Source of the DNA: an uncultured Chlorobiaceae bacterium
GTDB taxonomy: Bacteria > Bacteroidota > Chlorobiia > Chlorobiales > Chlorobiaceae
Direction of reading: 5' to 3'
Length of the DNA stretch: 16,584 nt
Assembly: GCA_903929845.1 (NCBI GenBank)
Contig: CAIYWF010000033.1
Span: 1-16,584, forward strand
This document shows positions 1 through 7,353 of this stretch, piece after piece (within the stretch, counting starts at the first letter, position 1; each line of letters begins with the position of its first letter). The position numbers and the translations under genes were made by a program. Under the pieces are notes generated by a model. It searched no databases and was not told the origin of the DNA. It saw only the letters and a program-made list of their open reading frames with translations.

Positions 1-112
1 CTTCCCCAAGTTGCGCAAGGCGGTCGGGATCCATGATAACAACATAATTTGGCACGGGAATGCCCCATTTGTTGAATAGTTTCATGGCTGGCCCTTCAAG
101 TATCTTAGCCAT
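1..112 (-). CDS. aclB: ATP-citrate lyase small (beta) subunit, N-terminal fragment
   Basis: Reading the minus strand from the ATG at 112-110 gives 37 residues that begin MAKILEGPAMKLFNKWG and continue through a VPNYVVIMDPDRLAQLGE stretch to the window edge. This is the N-terminal ATP-grasp start of succinyl-CoA synthetase beta-like proteins and closely matches my memory of the Chlorobium ATP-citrate lyase subunit AclB. Together with AclA that enzyme cleaves citrate to acetyl-CoA and oxaloacetate using ATP and CoA, driving the reductive TCA cycle in green sulfur bacteria. Only the first tenth or so of the gene is present; aclA would be expected further left on the same strand. The alternative is sucC (succinyl-CoA ligase beta), which starts similarly but usually less like this. 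The gene is divergent from lgt across a 107-nt AT-rich gap, in which I see no convincing promoter. Confidence 0.72.
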   Translation of the reverse strand, partial: MAKILEGPAMKLFNKWGIPVPNYVVIMDPDRLAQLGE

Positions 113-219
113 ACTATCGGTATTTGTATGTTAATGGGTAGGAACACAGAAAAGTGCAAGGGTTTAATTTAACTACATTTCTATGTAATCCAATTGCTCC
201 AGTTTAAAAAAACACGATT

Positions 220-1074
220 ATGAATGATTTTTTGCTTTGGTGGCACACTTTGCCCTCACAAATGAATCCCGTGATTTTTTCGGTTGGTTCATTCGCTCTC
301 CGCTGGTATGGTATGATGTACGTCATAGCATTTACCATTGTGTATCTGTTGACCCGTTATCGCCTCAACAATGAAAAGCTCTCTTTTGAACGCTCCTTTG
401 TCGGTGATGCACTGACATGGTCGATGGTTGGTGTTGTCCTGGGTGGACGTCTTGGATATATCCTCTTTTACGGAATGAACTCATTTCTGCAGGATCCTCT
501 CGGCAGCATCACTCCCTGGACCTCATCTCCCGGAGGATGTCATTTTTCAGGCATTTCTGGAATGTCCTATCATGGCGGGGTGATCGGAGTCGTTATTGCC
601 CTGTTGGTCTTTACCCGTTCTCAGAATAGAGGTTTTTTTGAGACGTTTGACCTGTTTATTCCATCAATTCCGCTTGGCTATTTTTTCGGGCGTCTTGGGA
701 ATTTCATTAACGGTGAACTTTATGGCCGGGTTACAGATGCTGCAATCGGCATGTACTTCCCTCTCGCTCCAACAGTCGAACTCCGTCATCCTTCGCAGCT
801 CTATGAGGCCTTTTTTGAAGGTATCGTGCTTTTTCTCGTTCTCTGGCTCCTTCGAAAAAAATCCATATTCCCGGGATTTCTCTCGGCGATCTATCTTTTC
901 GGATACGGCTTTGTCCGCTTTTTTATCGAATATTTTCGTGAACCTGATGCCCAGCTCGGTTTTGTGCTGCTGAACTTTTCTATGGGACAAGTGCTTTGTT
1001 TTCTCATGATGATTGCCGGTATTGGAGTCTTTTTTGCCACAAAGTATTATGCTGCACGATCAGTGGTGGTTTAG
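220..1074 (+). CDS. lgt: Prolipoprotein diacylglyceryl transferase Lgt
   Basis: This 284-residue polytopic inner-membrane enzyme moves a diacylglyceryl group from phosphatidylglycerol to the lipobox cysteine of prolipoproteins, the first step of lipoprotein maturation. The Lgt landmarks are all visible: a GGRLGY stretch at 75-80, YHGGVIG around His118 (equivalent to the essential His103 of E. coli), the signature GRLGNFINGE at 157-166 with Arg158, LRHPSQLYE at 188-196, and Arg240 in the EYFREP motif near the last membrane segments. About seven hydrophobic segments are spread over the protein, and the length is normal. The ATG at 220 is the natural start, since WHTLPSQMNPV follows as in the family. 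There is no clear Shine-Dalgarno. It is divergent from aclB and convergent with the GDT1 family gene, so probably transcribed alone. Confidence 0.97.
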   Translation: MNDFLLWWHTLPSQMNPVIFSVGSFALRWYGMMYVIAFTIVYLLTRYRLNNEKLSFERSFVGDALTWSMVGVVLGGRLGYILFYGMNSFLQDPLGSITPWTSSPGGCHFSGISGMSYHGGVIGVVIALLVFTRSQNRGFFETFDLFIPSIPLGYFFGRLGNFINGELYGRVTDAAIGMYFPLAPTVELRHPSQLYEAFFEGIVLFLVLWLLRKKSIFPGFLSAIYLFGYGFVRFFIEYFREPDAQLGFVLLNFSMGQVLCFLMMIAGIGVFFATKYYAARSVVV

Positions 1075-1076
1075 GC

Positions 1077-1096
1077 AAAGAAAACCCATGCTGGGC
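1077..1096 (-). terminator. Possible weak terminator between lgt and the GDT1 family gene
   Basis: On the minus strand CCCA-GCA-TGGG forms a short stem (an outer G-U pair is possible), followed directly by TTTTCTTT. It lies 9 nt past the stop of the minus-strand transporter gene, in the 29-nt convergent gap. The stem is short, so a role as a rho-independent terminator is tentative. Confidence 0.3.
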
Positions 1097-1103
1097 ATAT
1101 CAT

Positions 1104-1745
1104 TCATAACTTTCGTTTACGGAGAAAGATATAACCCGCTAGAGCAATAAACACAGCCGCAATTCCCCACAGGTAAAGCGAAAAATGTACACCACCTTCG
1201 TACATACTGAAAATACCAAAGAGGAAAAATATCACTGCGGCCCCGATTTTGATAATGTTTTCGGGCAGCTTCGCGCCCAGCATTTTTCCGACAACAATGG
1301 CAAGGCCATCAGAAATAACCATCCCGATCGTTGAACCGAGCCAGACAGGTAGAAAGGGATGGGTTGATGCAAGGGTAATGGTCGAGAGCATGGTTTTGTC
1401 ACCAAGTTCTGCCATAAAAAAGGTTGAAAAGACCAGCCAGAAGGGGTGAATGCCGGTTTTACAGCTCTCCTCATCATCATCCAGAGTATCACCACGCAGC
1501 GTCCAGAAACCGAAAGCAATAAAGGCAATGCCAGCCACAAATTTGATCCATTCAGTCGGCAGCTTGTCGCCGATAAACCAGCCAATACCGGCTGAAAAAA
1601 CGTGAATGGCAAGGGTTGCCCAGAAAATTCCCCATAACACCACGCCGGTGTTGTAACAGGTTGCAAGAGTAAGCGCCACAAGCTGTGTTTTGTCGCCAAG
1701 CTCAGCCAGAAAAATCATGACAAGAGAAAGCCAGAATGCGTCCAT
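1104..1745 (-). CDS. GDT1/UPF0016 (TMEM165) family cation transporter
   Basis: This is a membrane protein of 213 residues with the family's internal two-fold repeat. Each half carries the signature ELGDKT in a membrane helix, at residues 15-20 and 113-118. The acidic residues of these motifs form the cation path in this family, whose members exchange Mn2+ or Ca2+ for H+ or export Mn2+. Six hydrophobic segments are visible, three per half, split by an acidic loop (DTLDDDEES, about 86-94). The open frame extends 31 codons further upstream to 1838, but that stretch is cysteine- and asparagine-rich and unlike the family, whereas the ATG at 1745 puts the first ELGDKT at the usual distance, so I chose it. 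In a photosynthetic bacterium manganese or calcium homeostasis is plausible; the substrate cannot be told from sequence. No metal riboswitch was recognised upstream. Confidence 0.9.
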   Translation of the reverse strand: MDAFWLSLVMIFLAELGDKTQLVALTLATCYNTGVVLWGIFWATLAIHVFSAGIGWFIGDKLPTEWIKFVAGIAFIAFGFWTLRGDTLDDDEESCKTGIHPFWLVFSTFFMAELGDKTMLSTITLASTHPFLPVWLGSTIGMVISDGLAIVVGKMLGAKLPENIIKIGAAVIFFLFGIFSMYEGGVHFSLYLWGIAAVFIALAGYIFLRKRKL

Positions 1746-1965
1746 GTTTTGGATAAATTGATTATGTGTCTGTCGACAGTTCAGGATATTCCGAAAAAAA
1801 CAGAGCACCAGTATAGAGCAATAGCCTGGGATGTACAAGCAGAAAAGTGGAGCTTGCCTATGATTTTATACTGGGAGTAGTTGAATATATGGTCGATTAT
1901 TATGACTTTACGGTATTAGTACAAACCGAATCGGGAGATTATTTTTCATAACTGATTGTAAATAA

Positions 1966-2415
1966 ATGGCAGCAATAAGAACAGCGGTTGAAAATGATGT
2001 GCCGAGATGCGCCGAGCTTCTCAGAATTCTCTTCAGCCAGGAGTATGAGTTTACCCCTGATGTTGAACTGCAGTCGAGAGGACTCTCGATGATTATCCAC
2101 AATCCGGAGCTTGGGTGCATATTTGTTGCAGAAGTTGACGGGGTCATCCAGGGTATGGTGATGCTGCTGTTTACGGTGAGCACTTTTCTTGGCAAAAAAG
2201 TCGCTTTGCTTGAGGATATGGTTGTGGCGCCTGCATGGCGGAGCAAGGGGCTTGGCGCCCTGCTGATCAATCATGCAGTGGATTTTGCCCTAAGGGAGGG
2301 ATTTGGGCGCATCACGCTTCTCACCGACAGCGATAACAATCCAGCACAGCAATTTTACCGGATGCAGGGGTTTTCACAGTCACAAATGGTCGTTTTCAGA
2401 AAGCTTCTTGACTGA
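1966..2415 (+). CDS. GNAT family N-acetyltransferase
   Basis: This is a 149-residue single-domain protein of the Gcn5-related acetyltransferase fold, which moves the acetyl group of acetyl-CoA to an amine. The CoA pyrophosphate-binding motif A is clear: VAPAWRSKGLGALLINHAV, with RSKGLG at 92-97 (R/QxxGxG/A), preceded by a LLEDMVV beta strand. The C-terminal part DSDNNPAQQFYRMQGF (121-136) is the usual motif B region before the last strand. The substrate is unknown; nothing identifies it as an acetylglutamate synthase, and the arg operon with argJ is 5 kb away. It is divergent from the GDT1 family gene across 220 nt and convergent with the permease operon. No Shine-Dalgarno is visible before the ATG. 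Confidence 0.9.
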   Translation: MAAIRTAVENDVPRCAELLRILFSQEYEFTPDVELQSRGLSMIIHNPELGCIFVAEVDGVIQGMVMLLFTVSTFLGKKVALLEDMVVAPAWRSKGLGALLINHAVDFALREGFGRITLLTDSDNNPAQQFYRMQGFSQSQMVVFRKLLD

Positions 2416-2418
2416 ACA

Positions 2419-2437
2419 ACAGCTTGAGCGAAGCTGT
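2419..2437. terminator. Bidirectional hairpin terminator candidate
   Basis: ACAGCTT and AAGCTGT form a perfect 7-bp stem around a 5-nt GAGCG loop. It occupies most of the 26-nt gap between the stop codons of the GNAT gene (+) and the last permease gene of the minus-strand operon. Flanks are moderately T-rich on both strands (CTCTT on plus, TGTT on minus) without a long U-tract. Position and symmetry favour a shared terminator. Confidence 0.5.
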
Positions 2438-2441
2438 CTCT

Positions 2442-3692
2442 TCAGTTCGACTTCAAATCAAGAGAGCGGCTTGTCGCAATCAATGCAGCCTTTCTTGCCG
2501 GATAGAGGCTGACTGCGAAACAAAGCAGGATAGCTGTGACTCCTACGACAATAAAATCACCCGCTTGCATGCTGATTGGATAGGAGTGAACAATAAAGGC
2601 GCTTTTTGAAGGGAGTTCGACAAAGCCGTAGAGTTCCTGAAGCTTGCAGACACTCCATGCGATGATTGTGCCGGCAGCAGTGCCTGCAAGTCCTGTTATT
2701 CCTCCCTGAATGATGAAGATGGACATGAACTGAGGTTTTTCCAAGCCAAGACAGCGAAGGTAAAAGAGCTCACGCTGTTTGTCGATTGCGGTCATGGCAA
2801 GGGCTCCAGTCAAACTGAGGGCCGCCACAAGAATGATAAGCATCAGAATGCTGAAACTTATCCATTTTTCAAGCTTCATTACGGCAAAAATATTGCTGTA
2901 TTTTTCTTCGAGAGTCCTGACTTTGCAGGTTGTTTTCAAAGGACTTCGTGTAAGCCACTCTCTGAGGTGGCTTGTGACAATGTCGCCCGATTCGCCTTCC
3001 TGAACTCTGATATCAATGCCAGAATACTCTCCCTTGCCAAGCAGCAGAATATTCTGGGCAAACCGGTCTGAGGTGAGCACATATCGGTCATCAAAAACTT
3101 TTTGCAAGGAGAAGAGTGATGAAATTGTTGTTTCCGGGATACGGAGTGCCGGTATCAGATAGGGTTGTGATAACGATTCCAGGCCCAAAGAGATTAGTTC
3201 CGGACTGAAAATTCTCACTGACTTGAATGGGTAAAGGTTTGTCCTGTAGGCTAAAAGTTCTCCGACAGCAATGGTTTCATGTGTGAAAAACGGACGTACT
3301 GCATGGGTCTGGCGCATCAGCCGACGGTGAGCAGCATCACTGAGTCCTTTAACGACCACCAGTTCGCTTTTATCCTGGCTGGACATAATAGCCTCACCTT
3401 CAGCGAATGGCTCTGCAGATTCAACTCCTTCCAGTGCTCTTAAAGCCTGCAGAAGGCTATCGGATACTTTGATTGTTCTACCGTCAAGAGGAACAAACTG
3501 AACAGGGCTGTCTATAGTGATAAAGAGATCGCGAGCAAGTTTTTGAAAGCCGTTCAAAACACTCATGACCACAAGGAGGGTGCTGACGCCAATAATTATT
3601 CCAGCAAGACTGATAGCTGAAATGATATTGATAATCCGGAACCGTTTGCGGGCAAAACTGAATCGTTGAGCAATCCAAAAACCAGGTTTCAT
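2442..3692 (-). CDS. LolC/LolE (FtsX family) ABC transporter permease, second copy
   Basis: This 416-residue inner-membrane permease has MacB/LolCE topology: one TM helix near the N-terminus (about 22-45), a large periplasmic domain (about 50-270), then three TM helices (about 275-300, 325-348 and 379-397) that make up the FtsX domain, ending in the typical YPARKAA. The opening MKPGFWIAQRFSFARKR and the helix-end VLNGFQ are like LolC/LolE, which pull mature lipoproteins from the inner membrane and pass them to LolA with ATPase LolD. It lies 24 nt downstream of the other permease and is the last gene of the operon. The two copies are clearly homologous but differ throughout, which fits a heterodimer like LolC plus LolE, though I cannot say which is which. 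No LolD-like ATPase is in the window. Confidence 0.85.
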   Translation of the reverse strand: MKPGFWIAQRFSFARKRFRIINIISAISLAGIIIGVSTLLVVMSVLNGFQKLARDLFITIDSPVQFVPLDGRTIKVSDSLLQALRALEGVESAEPFAEGEAIMSSQDKSELVVVKGLSDAAHRRLMRQTHAVRPFFTHETIAVGELLAYRTNLYPFKSVRIFSPELISLGLESLSQPYLIPALRIPETTISSLFSLQKVFDDRYVLTSDRFAQNILLLGKGEYSGIDIRVQEGESGDIVTSHLREWLTRSPLKTTCKVRTLEEKYSNIFAVMKLEKWISFSILMLIILVAALSLTGALAMTAIDKQRELFYLRCLGLEKPQFMSIFIIQGGITGLAGTAAGTIIAWSVCKLQELYGFVELPSKSAFIVHSYPISMQAGDFIVVGVTAILLCFAVSLYPARKAALIATSRSLDLKSN

Positions 3693-3716
3693 ACAAGCGG
3701 CAATAACATTGAATTT

Positions 3717-4988
3717 TTAAGTCCCCAGAGCGGTTCCGGGTTGCAGCGAGGCAGCAATGCGAGCCGGAATAAAGGCAAACAGCAGAGTGAGAGCCATAAC
3801 GGCCAGAGAGACCAGTGCATAATCCACCGGATTGATCAAGAGTGGAACATATTTAATGAAATAGCTTTTTTCTGGCAGGGTGATAAGGTGATACCGCATT
3901 TCGAAAAGAGAGAGAGAGATGGCCATAATATTGCCAACAGCGATCCCTGAAAGCGATATGAGAAATGCCTGTACCATAAAAATCGAACTGAGTTTGCCAG
4001 GTTCAAGACCGAGTGCGCTGAGCATGCCGATTTCACGGGTCTTTTCGATGATCAGTACCAGAAGAGTCGATATGATGTTAAAAACGGCTACGATGGTGAT
4101 GGTTACAATCAAGAGCGGGGTGATATTTTTCTGGAGCTTGAGCCATTCAAAGAGATTCGCATACCGATCAAAAACCGTATAACCATAATATTGAAAACCC
4201 AAAGCATCGGCAACCTCTGTCAAGGTTTTCGACAGTTGATCAAGTTTATGAACATTTACATCATAGCCACTGATCATCATTGGATTAAAGCGTTGTTGAA
4301 GCTCTTTCAAATCAGCAAGAACAATGTAATCATCAAATCCCTCCTGTAGCCCTGTATCATAAATTCCGCATATAACTCCAGGCTCAAGGTCAAGAGAAGA
4401 AAGCAGATAAACAATATTATTCTGGCCAACAATAAGTTTTGTCCCGGATTGCCCCCCTCCAAGACTGACAAGCATTACTTTTTTACCAACCTTCAGATTG
4501 AGGTTTTCGGCCAATGTTTGTCCTATATAGAGTGCAAGTCCCTTGTCAGTATTAATTGGCGCAATATTTCCTTCCCGGAAAAATTTTTTTAGAAATATTT
4601 TTCGTGATTCTTCGTTAACACCCTTGATACGAACTGGTTTATTGAGCCAGACATCACCAACTCCATTGTTACGGCTCCGAAGCACAAAACTTTTTTCCAG
4701 AAATGGCGATGCATTTGCAATATTTGCATTCTTTACAAGCTTCGCAAGATCAGAGCGACGTTCCTGAAAAAGTTGTTCGTCAGGAAGACGAATCTGCATG
4801 TGGGCGCTGAAACTGATCAGCTTGTTTTCAACACTGCGGGCAAATCCGTTGACAATCGACAGTGTCAGAATCAGTGCGGCAGTTCCTAAAGCAATACCTG
4901 CCACCGCCACAATAACAATAAAGGTCGGCTTCGACGCTGAACGCCGTTTAAATGCAAAACGCTTGGCAATGTACAACTCGGGTTTCAT
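3717..4988 (-). CDS. LolC/LolE (FtsX family) ABC transporter permease, first copy
   Basis: This 423-residue protein has the LolC/LolE layout: an N-terminal cytoplasmic tail MKPELYIAKRFAFKRR, TM1 at about 22-46, a periplasmic domain to about 285, and an FtsX domain with TM helices at about 288-313, 335-360 and 387-408 that ends in FIPARIAA. The coupling stretch EKTREIGMLSALGL (315-328), typical of the cytoplasmic loop that contacts the ATPase in MacB/LolCE permeases, is well preserved here. In the other copy the equivalent is DKQRELFYLRCLGL. Its start ATG overlaps the stop of the diguanylate cyclase gene as ATGA, implying coupled translation. The likely role is lipoprotein release toward the outer membrane; the named function is by family only. 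Confidence 0.87.
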   Translation of the reverse strand: MKPELYIAKRFAFKRRSASKPTFIVIVAVAGIALGTAALILTLSIVNGFARSVENKLISFSAHMQIRLPDEQLFQERRSDLAKLVKNANIANASPFLEKSFVLRSRNNGVGDVWLNKPVRIKGVNEESRKIFLKKFFREGNIAPINTDKGLALYIGQTLAENLNLKVGKKVMLVSLGGGQSGTKLIVGQNNIVYLLSSLDLEPGVICGIYDTGLQEGFDDYIVLADLKELQQRFNPMMISGYDVNVHKLDQLSKTLTEVADALGFQYYGYTVFDRYANLFEWLKLQKNITPLLIVTITIVAVFNIISTLLVLIIEKTREIGMLSALGLEPGKLSSIFMVQAFLISLSGIAVGNIMAISLSLFEMRYHLITLPEKSYFIKYVPLLINPVDYALVSLAVMALTLLFAFIPARIAASLQPGTALGT

Positions 4989-6253
4989 CCCGGAATGTTG
5001 TGAACTTCTTCCATTGACGAAAAAACCACAACTTTATTTCTTCCTTCTGCTTTAGCCTTGTAGAGAGCTCTGTCGGCATTGCTGATGAGGGTGGCCCAGT
5101 CATGCGCATCATCAGGGAAGGTTGCTATACCAATACTCACCGTAAACTCTAAGAGAGGTTGACCCTCCTCATGCAGAAATGGTTCATCACTGATAATCTT
5201 GCGCAGACGCTCCGCGATGTCCCGCGTAGTTGCAGTTCCTGTTTTTGGAAAAAGAAGAGCAAACTCATCTCCGCCAAACCTTGCTGGAACATCATAAGCC
5301 CTGCATTGACTGCTGATGATATTTGCCAGAATTTTAAGGGCTTTATCTCCGAAAATATGCCCGTTAGTGTCATTGTAAATCTTGAAATGATCAATATCGA
5401 TCATGGCAAGGGAGACCCTGTCATTCAGGCGTTTTGCACGTTCGACATCGATAATGAGGTGTTCCTTGAAATGGCGATAATTATAAAGGTTAGTCTTTTC
5501 GTCCCGAATATATATTTCATCAAGCTTCTTGTTTTTTGCCTCAATATCGCCGCAAAAGCTCATGATTGACTTGGTAATCTGGGTAATATCACTGGAGTGT
5601 TCTGTTTCAGTCAGCTCCTTTTTCATCTCCTCCGCAGTATCGTGAATACTCTCAGGTATATTTCTGTTAAGCAATTTCAGTTGCCCGACAAGCTGGGCAA
5701 GAGGGATAAGTGTCTGCCGGTAATTATTGTGGAGCAACCATCCAGCTGTGATACTGAGCGTCAGCAGTACCGCAAGAATGAAAAAAAGGAAAAACTCGTT
5801 AATATAAACAAGTTTTACTGCGGCATCTTTTGAAGCAATTTTAGCGTTTTCAATATTTTTATCCAGTCCTAGTTTGAAAAGTTCAACATTTTTTCCTGTA
5901 AGCTGTGCCTGCCAATTTTCATTTGCTGCAGGCATAGATGCAAAATGTTCCAGCCCTGCGTGCTGCATCTGAACAAGAAGTTTTTCGTACATGAGAAGCA
6001 GTACTTTAGAATTCCGGGCAAGAGGTGGTGATTGTTCCAAATTTCTGGAGAACCCATCCTCCATAAGTTTTCCTCTGAAATCAACAAGATCAAGATAACA
6101 TGCCTGCTTTTTCTCAACCTGTATCTGCAGGTTATGCTGCGTCACAAAAAAGCCTGCAGTACCTGCAATAATAATGAGAAGACTGATTGTTCCGGTAAAA
6201 ACAATTGCCTGTAAAGGAGAGATTTTTTTTATCCTGTAACGAGTACTATCCAT
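4985..6253 (-). CDS. Membrane-bound GGDEF diguanylate cyclase
   Basis: This 422-residue protein likely condenses two GTP into cyclic di-GMP. TM helices at about 15-37 and 152-174 enclose a periplasmic sensor region of about 115 residues that I do not recognise. A HAMP-like or coiled linker follows (about 175-245). The GGDEF domain spans about 250-412, with metal-site Asp in MIDIDHFKIYND (284-295), the active-site loop RFGGDEF (GGDEF at 327-331) and the closing SNADRALYKAKAEGRN. An RxxD motif (RAYD, 318-321) lies exactly five residues before GGDEF, so the allosteric product-inhibition I-site looks intact. There is no EAL or receiver domain. It starts 4 nt after the binding-protein gene and overlaps the next permease by 4 nt, so all are one transcript; the neighbouring periplasmic lipoprotein may supply its signal. 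Confidence 0.93.
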   Translation of the reverse strand: MDSTRYRIKKISPLQAIVFTGTISLLIIIAGTAGFFVTQHNLQIQVEKKQACYLDLVDFRGKLMEDGFSRNLEQSPPLARNSKVLLLMYEKLLVQMQHAGLEHFASMPAANENWQAQLTGKNVELFKLGLDKNIENAKIASKDAAVKLVYINEFFLFFILAVLLTLSITAGWLLHNNYRQTLIPLAQLVGQLKLLNRNIPESIHDTAEEMKKELTETEHSSDITQITKSIMSFCGDIEAKNKKLDEIYIRDEKTNLYNYRHFKEHLIIDVERAKRLNDRVSLAMIDIDHFKIYNDTNGHIFGDKALKILANIISSQCRAYDVPARFGGDEFALLFPKTGTATTRDIAERLRKIISDEPFLHEEGQPLLEFTVSIGIATFPDDAHDWATLISNADRALYKAKAEGRNKVVVFSSMEEVHNIPG

Positions 6254-6257
6254 AAAT

Positions 6258-7178
6258 TTATTTAAGAATTATAGTCCTTTCAACAAGCCGGTATGGAGCG
6301 AAAGAACTTCTTTCAAATGCTTTCTGCCCCGAACTGCCAAGCCATGCGCCAAACCCTGCAGCAAGGGCATCACCGGGATAATATACATAGTAAAGAGTCG
6401 TAACAAGAGGATAGCTTCCTTCATACATATTTTGCTGTGTCGGCAAGCATGCAGGGGTGCTGTGGGATTTACCGGAAAGGAGAAGAATTCTGGTGTTCTG
6501 CGGCTCATTTCTTGAATCGAGCGCGATGTCATTAAGGGTCTTGTCGAGAGATGAGTTGAAAAGCAGCGCGAATGCGTTTTTATCGGAGGAAACCCTCATA
6601 ATCAACTCCCTGTTGCTGCCGCATATCCATGCACGTAAATCCCTCCCCTTTTTCCCGATTTTTGCCGCCAGGAGGGAACGAAGCCGGTAATCATTCTCAA
6701 TAAGTGGCGTTACACCTTTTTTACTGGAAGTAAAAAAAAGTTCTCCAAGCTCTTCAACTGATATTGTTCTGGCCGGATTATTGGAGTTAACGATGCACAC
6801 AAGAGCATCGCGGGCAATCGGCTCGCGGCGTAATGAATGGCTTCGTTTTGCAAAAAGCGAATCCTCAGCAATATCAGTTTCGCCATCGATCATTGCGGCT
6901 CTTACACTTCGGTCAAGGAGGAGTTTTAGAGTGTTGTTCGAGCTGACCGGCATAACGGTTATATGAGTTTTCGGATAATAACGAATGAACAGTTCGGCAT
7001 GACTCTCTGCAATATCAGAGAGCTGACTGTCGACAGCAAGAATCATTCGACCACTTCGGGCAGTTTCTTCATCCTGCCGCTGGGTGCAATTCAGCAAAAA
7101 AAAGCCCGAAAAAAGCAGGACCAAAGCGTTGATAACCTTGAGACTTGTTCTTTGACTCGAACTCTTCCTTAAAGACAT
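6258..7178 (-). CDS. PstS-like periplasmic substrate-binding lipoprotein
   Basis: This 306-residue protein begins with a basic N-tail, a hydrophobic signal (about 15-29) and a lipobox-like LLNC with Cys31, so it should be lipidated by Lgt; Asn at -1 is less usual. The mature part resembles the phosphate-type PBP-like domain (PstS family): MILAVDSQLSDIAESHAELF at the start, SSNNTLKLLLDRSVRAAMID with the usual abundance-of-function switch region, then DALVCIVNSNNPARTISVEELGELF, the hinge motif typical of these proteins, and a late YPLVTTLYYVYYPG strand. No pstCAB transporter genes are nearby, which argues for a sensory role over transport. It is first in the operon with the GGDEF protein and two Lol-like permeases. 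The ligand is not shown; several PstS residues that bind phosphate cannot be confirmed by eye. Confidence 0.8.
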   Translation of the reverse strand: MSLRKSSSQRTSLKVINALVLLFSGFFLLNCTQRQDEETARSGRMILAVDSQLSDIAESHAELFIRYYPKTHITVMPVSSNNTLKLLLDRSVRAAMIDGETDIAEDSLFAKRSHSLRREPIARDALVCIVNSNNPARTISVEELGELFFTSSKKGVTPLIENDYRLRSLLAAKIGKKGRDLRAWICGSNRELIMRVSSDKNAFALLFNSSLDKTLNDIALDSRNEPQNTRILLLSGKSHSTPACLPTQQNMYEGSYPLVTTLYYVYYPGDALAAGFGAWLGSSGQKAFERSSFAPYRLVERTIILK

Positions 7179-7224
7179 AAGTATTTTGCTGTTTACGTTA
7201 AAAAAGCTTAATATTTCCGCCTTA

Positions 7225-7253
7225 ATGGATATTTATCCATAGATCGGGATAAA
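7225..7253. promoter_or_regulatory. Overlapping GGATA inverted repeats in the divergent control region
   Basis: The 175-nt gap between the binding-lipoprotein operon (minus) and argC (plus) holds a perfect palindrome, ATGGATA-TT-TATCCAT (7225-7240), and a second inverted repeat that shares its right half, TTTATCC-N8-GGATAAA (7232-7253). Three GGATA half-sites thus alternate in orientation within 29 nt. On the minus strand TTGCTT (7260-7255), a 17-nt spacer and GATAAA (7237-7232) make a weak sigma70-like promoter that the repeats would overlap, so an operator for the minus operon is plausible. For argC, TATACT at 7312-7317 could be a -10, but it has no good -35. No convincing ArgR box was found. 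The function is inferred from position and symmetry only. Confidence 0.4.
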
Positions 7254-7353
7254 CAAGCAATGGGACAGTGATATTAAGACTTTGTACATCTCATTTACTC
7301 TGATTCAATTATATACTTTTTTCTGAAAATTTCTGCATAAGCATATTCCTGAG

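Noticed and set aside
1770..1779. CTGTCGACAG, a 10-nt perfect palindrome upstream of the GDT1 family gene, possibly an operator or metal-regulator site
   Set aside because: The same 10-mer occurs at 7027-7036 inside the binding-lipoprotein coding sequence, and the arms do not extend further, so chance is a sufficient explanation.
1746..1838. N-terminal extension of the GDT1 family protein to 1838
   Set aside because: The added 31 residues have no family resemblance, while the ATG at 1745 gives the standard distance to the first ELGDKT motif.
1850..1965. Possible yybP-ykoY type manganese riboswitch (CTGGGAGTAG at 1871-1880) near the GDT1 family gene
   Set aside because: The short match is on the plus strand, pointing to the GNAT gene and away from the transporter, and I see no supporting stems or second conserved loop.
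7324..7350. ARG box candidates TGAAA-N4-CTGCA and TGCAT-N4-ATATT before argC
   Set aside because: Each matches the TGAAT-N4-ATTCA pattern poorly in one half, and in an AT-rich region such matches are expected by chance.
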